Below, piece after piece: positions 7,062-9,769 of a stretch of DNA of 9,769 bases. The translations under genes and the position numbers were made by a program. Numbering within the stretch: position 1 is the stretch's first letter; the number at the start of each line of letters is the position of its first letter. The notes under the pieces were generated by a model. The model searched no databases and had not been told where the DNA came from. It saw only the letters and a program-made list of their open reading frames with translations. The DNA comes from Candidatus Obscuribacterales bacterium (GTDB taxonomy: Bacteria; Cyanobacteriota; Vampirovibrionia; Obscuribacterales; Obscuribacteraceae). The stretch lies in assembly GCA_021732245.1 (NCBI GenBank), contig JAKFVJ010000393.1, positions 1 to 9,769 on the forward strand. The letters are read 5' to 3'.

Positions 7062-7106
7062 CTGGAGAAATCCATATACATCTGATCTGGAAAAACTCCA
7101 TATACA
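7062..7106. repeat. Imperfect direct repeat, two copies 25 bp apart
   Basis: CTGGAGAAATCCATATACA (7062-7080) and CTGGAAAAACTCCATATACA (7087-7106) differ by one substitution and a small change before the CCATATACA block. In each copy TGGA and TCCA could pair around a 4-5 nt loop. Two copies at about two and a half helical turns suggest paired protein-binding sites or a decayed duplication. They lie about 340 bp upstream of nrdA. Confidence 0.7.
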
Positions 7107-7152
7107 GATCTCACCCGAAATGATCCGATCGAGATCGATCATGGGTGAGATC
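7107..7152 (-). terminator. Long nested hairpin at the sirtuin stop codon (possible terminator)
   Basis: GATCTCACCC (7107-7116) and GGGTGAGATC (7143-7152) form a perfect 10-bp outer stem. Inside, 7121-7142 folds on itself as another stem of about 10 bp with a single bulged base. Allowing one 1-nt bulge and one 3-nt bulge, nearly the whole 46-nt segment is paired. It includes the last sirtuin codons and stop (7139-7141). The minus strand has a T5 run only about 12 nt after the stem, so termination is plausible but not textbook; a protein-binding palindrome or processing site is as likely. Confidence 0.45.
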
Positions 7153-7900
7153 CAGTGATCTTTTCAAACATCGTAACAATCTGTGGCAATACTTGCCCGG
7201 AGTATCCTGGCAAAAATACATCAGCTATATCAGTGATAGGCGTCGGCTCCGGATTTATTTCAACGACTTTGGCGCCGGCGTCCTTCGCTATATAAGGAAG
7301 TGATGCTGCTGGATAGACAACACCTGCTGTGCCGACGACAAACATCAAGTCACATTCTTTGGAAAGCCGAAAAGCATCGTCCAAAACTTTTGCCGGCAAG
7401 GACTCGCCAAACCAAACAACTGCCGGTCTAAGCATCGACCCGCAATGACAAAGCGGCGGTTCTTTCAATCCATCTTCAATATTTTCGGCCTGGTGGTGTT
7501 TGTCAAAGCAAAAGTGCCTGGCAATACTGCCGTGCAATTCCAAAACACCTTTTGATCCAGCCCGCGCATGAAGTCCATCAACATTTTGAGTAACGACGCT
7601 CAAACTCGGAACCAGGTCCGCCAATTTCGCAATCGCCAAATGCCCAGCATTCGGCTCAACGTCTCTTACCTTTTGCCGCCGCCATTCATACCACTGCCAC
7701 ACAAGTGGCGGATTAGCCGCAAATCCTTCCGGCGTCGCCAAAGTCTGCGGATCATAATTTGCCCACAATCCTTCTTGAGCATCTCTAAATGTAGGAATGC
7801 CACTTTCTTTAGATACACCTGCGCCAGTAAAAACAACAACGGACTTCGCGGTTGTCAATAATTGTGTTGTCTTTTCAATCAATTGCTGCATCGCTTCCAT
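7139..7900 (-). CDS. cobB: Class III (SIRT5/CobB-like) NAD-dependent protein deacylase
   Basis: This 253-residue sirtuin removes acyl groups from protein lysines, using NAD+ and releasing nicotinamide and O-acyl-ADP-ribose in the cytoplasm. The Rossmann start FTGAGVSKESGIPTFRD (24-40), TQNVDGLH (104-111) with N106 and D108, catalytic H123 in ELHGS, VVWFGE (161-166) and VVGTAGVVYPAA (188-199) are all present. Y71 and R74 (QWYEWR) match the Tyr-x-x-Arg pair that gives SIRT5-type enzymes a preference for succinyl and malonyl lysine. The zinc site is incomplete compared with the usual four cysteines: only C131, C151 and C153 are seen, with K134 where the second cysteine of the first pair is expected and H135/H136 next to it. 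The ATG at 7900 lacks a clear ribosome-binding site; ATG 7891 (M4) is an alternative. It is divergent from the coiled-coil gene and upstream of nrdA on the same strand, with a 409 bp gap. Confidence 0.95.
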   Translation of the reverse strand: MEAMQQLIEKTTQLLTTAKSVVVFTGAGVSKESGIPTFRDAQEGLWANYDPQTLATPEGFAANPPLVWQWYEWRRQKVRDVEPNAGHLAIAKLADLVPSLSVVTQNVDGLHARAGSKGVLELHGSIARHFCFDKHHQAENIEDGLKEPPLCHCGSMLRPAVVWFGESLPAKVLDDAFRLSKECDLMFVVGTAGVVYPAASLPYIAKDAGAKVVEINPEPTPITDIADVFLPGYSGQVLPQIVTMFEKITGSHP

Positions 7901-7972
7901 ATTAATGGATTAATTTCGAACCAAGGGAGCAGCCGACGCGATTAGGATATGATCGCGTTGGGAGAATTCATT

Positions 7973-8236
7973 ATGGACAATGACTTAGGAAACCAGATTC
8001 TTTCAGAAATACGTCTATTGAGATCCGAAATTTCTAGCGTCCGAGCAGAAATGGATCGGGATTTATATCGCTTAAACAACCGTATTGATTTCTTAACTGC
8101 CTTACTGCGGTCAGACCTCTCCTCGCTACGAGCAGAAATGGAAACGCATCGCTCCAAACCTGCTACAAATTTCTATACCGAAGCACACAAGAAGCTAGAA
8201 GAGATGAGGCGTCATTACGGCGCAATCGGGGCGTAG
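7973..8236 (+). CDS. Small coiled-coil protein of unknown function
   Basis: This 87-residue protein is not one I recognise. I start it at ATG 7973 because GGGAGA (7960-7965) sits 7 nt before it; an in-frame ATG at 7949 would add eight residues but has poorer spacing. Residues about 5-59 are a charged, Leu/Ile-spaced helix with no Pro or Gly after G6, typical of a coiled coil. It contains an internal duplication: LLRSEISSVRAEM (15-27) recurs as LLRSDLSSLRAEM (44-56), 29 residues later, and the DNA still shares CGAGCAGAAATGGA. The C-terminal 28 residues are basic and mixed. No signal peptide or membrane segment is seen. The last 22 bp overlap the 3' end of the convergent FecR-like gene. Being flanked by a sound ribosome-binding site and having regular heptads supports a real gene; its role is unknown. 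Confidence 0.68.
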   Translation: MDNDLGNQILSEIRLLRSEISSVRAEMDRDLYRLNNRIDFLTALLRSDLSSLRAEMETHRSKPATNFYTEAHKKLEEMRRHYGAIGA

Positions 8237-9769
8237 TTGCCGTGGCTCATTTGTGTTTGTTGGACAACAGCTGCCATCTTCACTAGTTTTTCTAATAATG
8301 CTTTGTCGGAGCCGTCTTTGCTGCTGACGATTCTCTTCAAGACGTCAATTTCTTGCATCAAGGAAACAAGCGATACTTCGCAACGGGCAAGGCTGTAGCC
8401 ATTCGGTAGATCAACAAGTTTGACACGGCGGCGGCCAACTAGGTCGGCCTTCATTGATGCGTTGACTTCGCCATTGGCTGGTCCGAGTACTGCTTCTTGA
8501 CCGGCGGTCAGAGCGAATATCTTGCCGTTGATAACTAAGCGGACTGAATCAGGTGCGTTGTCGTAGAGCACACGGACAGTCGTCACATCACCCTGGCGAG
8601 TTACCATTGCGACGGTGCCGGATGTTACATAGACATCGCAGTTGCCTGCCTTAACGAGTGTCTGACGATGCGAAGCAACTACCGCTTCACCATTCTTCAG
8701 TGTCATTACACCAGGCTCATTAAGCGTAAGTCCTGTGCGTGCCGTATGACGTACTTGAGCAGATGCAGCCGACAGCGTGAATATTCCGGATGTAGCAATG
8801 TTCGGTGTCGGTATTGGCTGAGCAAAACCGATTGGTACAAGCGCTTTGCCATCACCGTTGCCGGCACCTGCGCTACCTGGTTGACCATTCAAGACCGGCA
8901 TACCTGAGCCGACTGTGGCTGTTCTAATTCCATTTGTAGGCAAGGATGCCTTCGGCATTGTATCCATCTTCTGCAATTTAGCTCTTGGTGGTTGAGCATT
9001 GGGATCAGACGGCGGCAATGCCGGAGCTTGCGCCAGTTCTTCTCTCAAGTCATCAATTCTCTTGCGGACTATTACAGAGAAGCAACCGGTGTTGCAAGAT
9101 AGCAGCAACTCACCAGCGGCAGCAGAACGACGATCAAATAATTGCTTGCGAGCATTCTGACCAGGTCCAACCATAATTGTTCCACCAACCGGTTGTCTGT
9201 CGATGCCATCAACTGGAATGAGTTCTTCCTCGGCCAACGCATTGTCGGCAATGACCAGTTCTTCGCCAGGACCAGCGACTAGAGTGTGCGTTTGACCGGC
9301 ATTGGTTACGGCAACATCAGTCTCATTACCGGACAAGCAAGCTACGCGCAGAAGTCCCTTCGGCTTCTTCTCAACCATAGTGGCCGACTTAGCCGGCACT
9401 GTGATACGACCCTGGCTTGTTTCAATAATCAAATCTTGTGTGCCGGAAATTGTGATGAGCTTGCCTTCTCTGAGCAAGATTGTACGTCCAGCTCCTGGCG
9501 CAAGGGTTGTGCCGCCACTGCTTATTACAGCGGTGCCATCATCTTTCTCAAACGAGAAGGCTTCGCAAGAGCCATTAGCCATGAGCCAATTTGTATTAGC
9601 TTCCTCTTCATCTGTCGGCGTGCCGAAATTGGAGGAGTTCAACTGCGTTGGAGTACACGGTCTCATCTGAATGTCCTGTCCAGTAACTTCGTCAGCTTGC
9701 TGCAAGGCATCCTTAGCTGTCAGCGAATTGGTTGCATTGCGCGGGTCAATGGTCAGCGGAGGATCAGTA
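8215..9769 (-). CDS. Two-module FecR-like protein, C-terminal part (5' end outside window)
   Basis: The frame is open for 517 codons to the window edge with no stop, so the true start is upstream; the TTG at 9705 is not a likely start. Two stretches have the beta-rich pattern of FecR-type domains. The first spans about visible residues 85-175 (RTILLREGKLITISG, GRITVPAKSATMV, HTLVAGPGEELVI). The second spans about 345-430 (GVMTLKNGEAVVAS, VTSGTVAMVTRQG, FALTAGQEAVLGP). They appear to be diverged copies joined by a Pro/Gly/Asn-rich linker (about 248-330). A Cys pair (C225, C229) and single cysteines at 38, 68, 144, 377 and 463 are visible. The C-terminal 60 residues look helical (LMQEIDVLKRIV, KALLEKLVKMAAVVQQ). 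In FecR such domains relay signals across an envelope; here no membrane segment is visible and the N-terminus is missing, so an extracytoplasmic structural or sensory role is only inferred. Confidence 0.75.
   Translation of the reverse strand, partial: TDPPLTIDPRNATNSLTAKDALQQADEVTGQDIQMRPCTPTQLNSSNFGTPTDEEEANTNWLMANGSCEAFSFEKDDGTAVISSGGTTLAPGAGRTILLREGKLITISGTQDLIIETSQGRITVPAKSATMVEKKPKGLLRVACLSGNETDVAVTNAGQTHTLVAGPGEELVIADNALAEEELIPVDGIDRQPVGGTIMVGPGQNARKQLFDRRSAAAGELLLSCNTGCFSVIVRKRIDDLREELAQAPALPPSDPNAQPPRAKLQKMDTMPKASLPTNGIRTATVGSGMPVLNGQPGSAGAGNGDGKALVPIGFAQPIPTPNIATSGIFTLSAASAQVRHTARTGLTLNEPGVMTLKNGEAVVASHRQTLVKAGNCDVYVTSGTVAMVTRQGDVTTVRVLYDNAPDSVRLVINGKIFALTAGQEAVLGPANGEVNASMKADLVGRRRVKLVDLPNGYSLARCEVSLVSLMQEIDVLKRIVSSKDGSDKALLEKLVKMAAVVQQTQMSHGNYAPIAP

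Larger units (their letters stand above)
6730..7138. other. 409-bp non-coding region between the sirtuin gene and nrdA
   Basis: No convincing gene lies here: two overlapping minus-strand open frames of about 88 codons have no ribosome-binding site or recognisable composition. Reading towards nrdA, the region holds a nested hairpin at the sirtuin stop (7107-7152), a 25-bp-spaced direct repeat (7062-7106), an AT-rich centre with ATATAT runs (about 7006-7022), GATC sites packed between 6901 and 7160, a DnaA-box-like TGTGGAAAA (6882-6890, one mismatch to TGTGGATAA), overlapping hairpins (6800-6833) and the nrdA promoter (6772-6799). It looks like an extended regulatory region or long leader for nrdA. 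Confidence 0.6.

Noticed and set aside
6770..7101. Two overlapping minus-strand open frames of about 88 codons (7036-6770 and 7101-6838)
   Set aside because: No ribosome-binding site, no recognisable motif, and they run through repeats, hairpins and the nrdA promoter.
6730..7138. Cobalamin or other known riboswitch upstream of nrdA
   Set aside because: No conserved riboswitch core could be recognised, and the enzyme is class I rather than B12-dependent.
9703..9705. TTG as the start of the FecR-like gene
   Set aside because: The frame stays open upstream to the window edge with similar composition, and no ribosome-binding site marks the TTG.

Overview
This 9.8 kb window is ordinary chromosomal sequence with roughly balanced base composition. 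It carries eight protein genes, no RNA genes, no insertion sequence and no CRISPR array. The gene set suggests a free-living bacterium from a deep lineage: a bacterial tricorn protease, a Chlamydia-like class I ribonucleotide reductase (RNR) made as separately promoted nrdA and nrdB genes, a class III sirtuin, a DUF433/DUF5615 toxin-antitoxin pair common in cyanobacteria and relatives, and a large protein with two FecR-like modules. My best guess is a non-photosynthetic relative of cyanobacteria (Melainabacteria/Vampirovibrionia, Obscuribacter-like). This is inference from recalled families, not a placement.

Layout. Positions 1-1744 (minus) hold the N-terminal half of a tricorn protease, cut by the window edge. 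A 180 bp divergent spacer contains a very good sigma70-type promoter pointing right into a two-gene unit with an ATGA overlap (1925-2484, plus): a DUF433 antitoxin and a DUF5615 PIN-like toxin. This pair converges, with an 18 bp gap, on nrdB (2503-3654, minus). Between nrdB and nrdA (3886-6729, minus) lie 231 bp holding an nrdB promoter overlapped by a palindrome, a REP-like hairpin and an 18-bp minisatellite. Upstream of nrdA is a 409 bp non-coding stretch with a 13-bp motif shared with the nrdB promoter, overlapping hairpins, a 25-bp-spaced direct repeat, a long nested hairpin and a dense cluster of GATC sites. Then come a sirtuin (7139-7900, minus), a divergent small coiled-coil protein (7973-8236, plus) and, overlapping its 3' end, the C-terminal part of a FecR-like two-module protein (8215-9769, minus, cut by the window edge).

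How the genes work together. NrdA and NrdB form one enzyme that reduces ribonucleotides to deoxyribonucleotides for DNA synthesis. They appear to be co-regulated through a shared operator-like sequence over each -10 box; NrdR is the obvious candidate regulator. The sirtuin, the tricorn protease and the FecR-like protein have no evident functional link to the RNR or to each other. The most unusual material is the non-coding DNA on either side of nrdA and the residue pattern of NrdB: a Chlamydia-like R2 that keeps the radical tyrosine and the aspartate ligand that Chlamydia has replaced.
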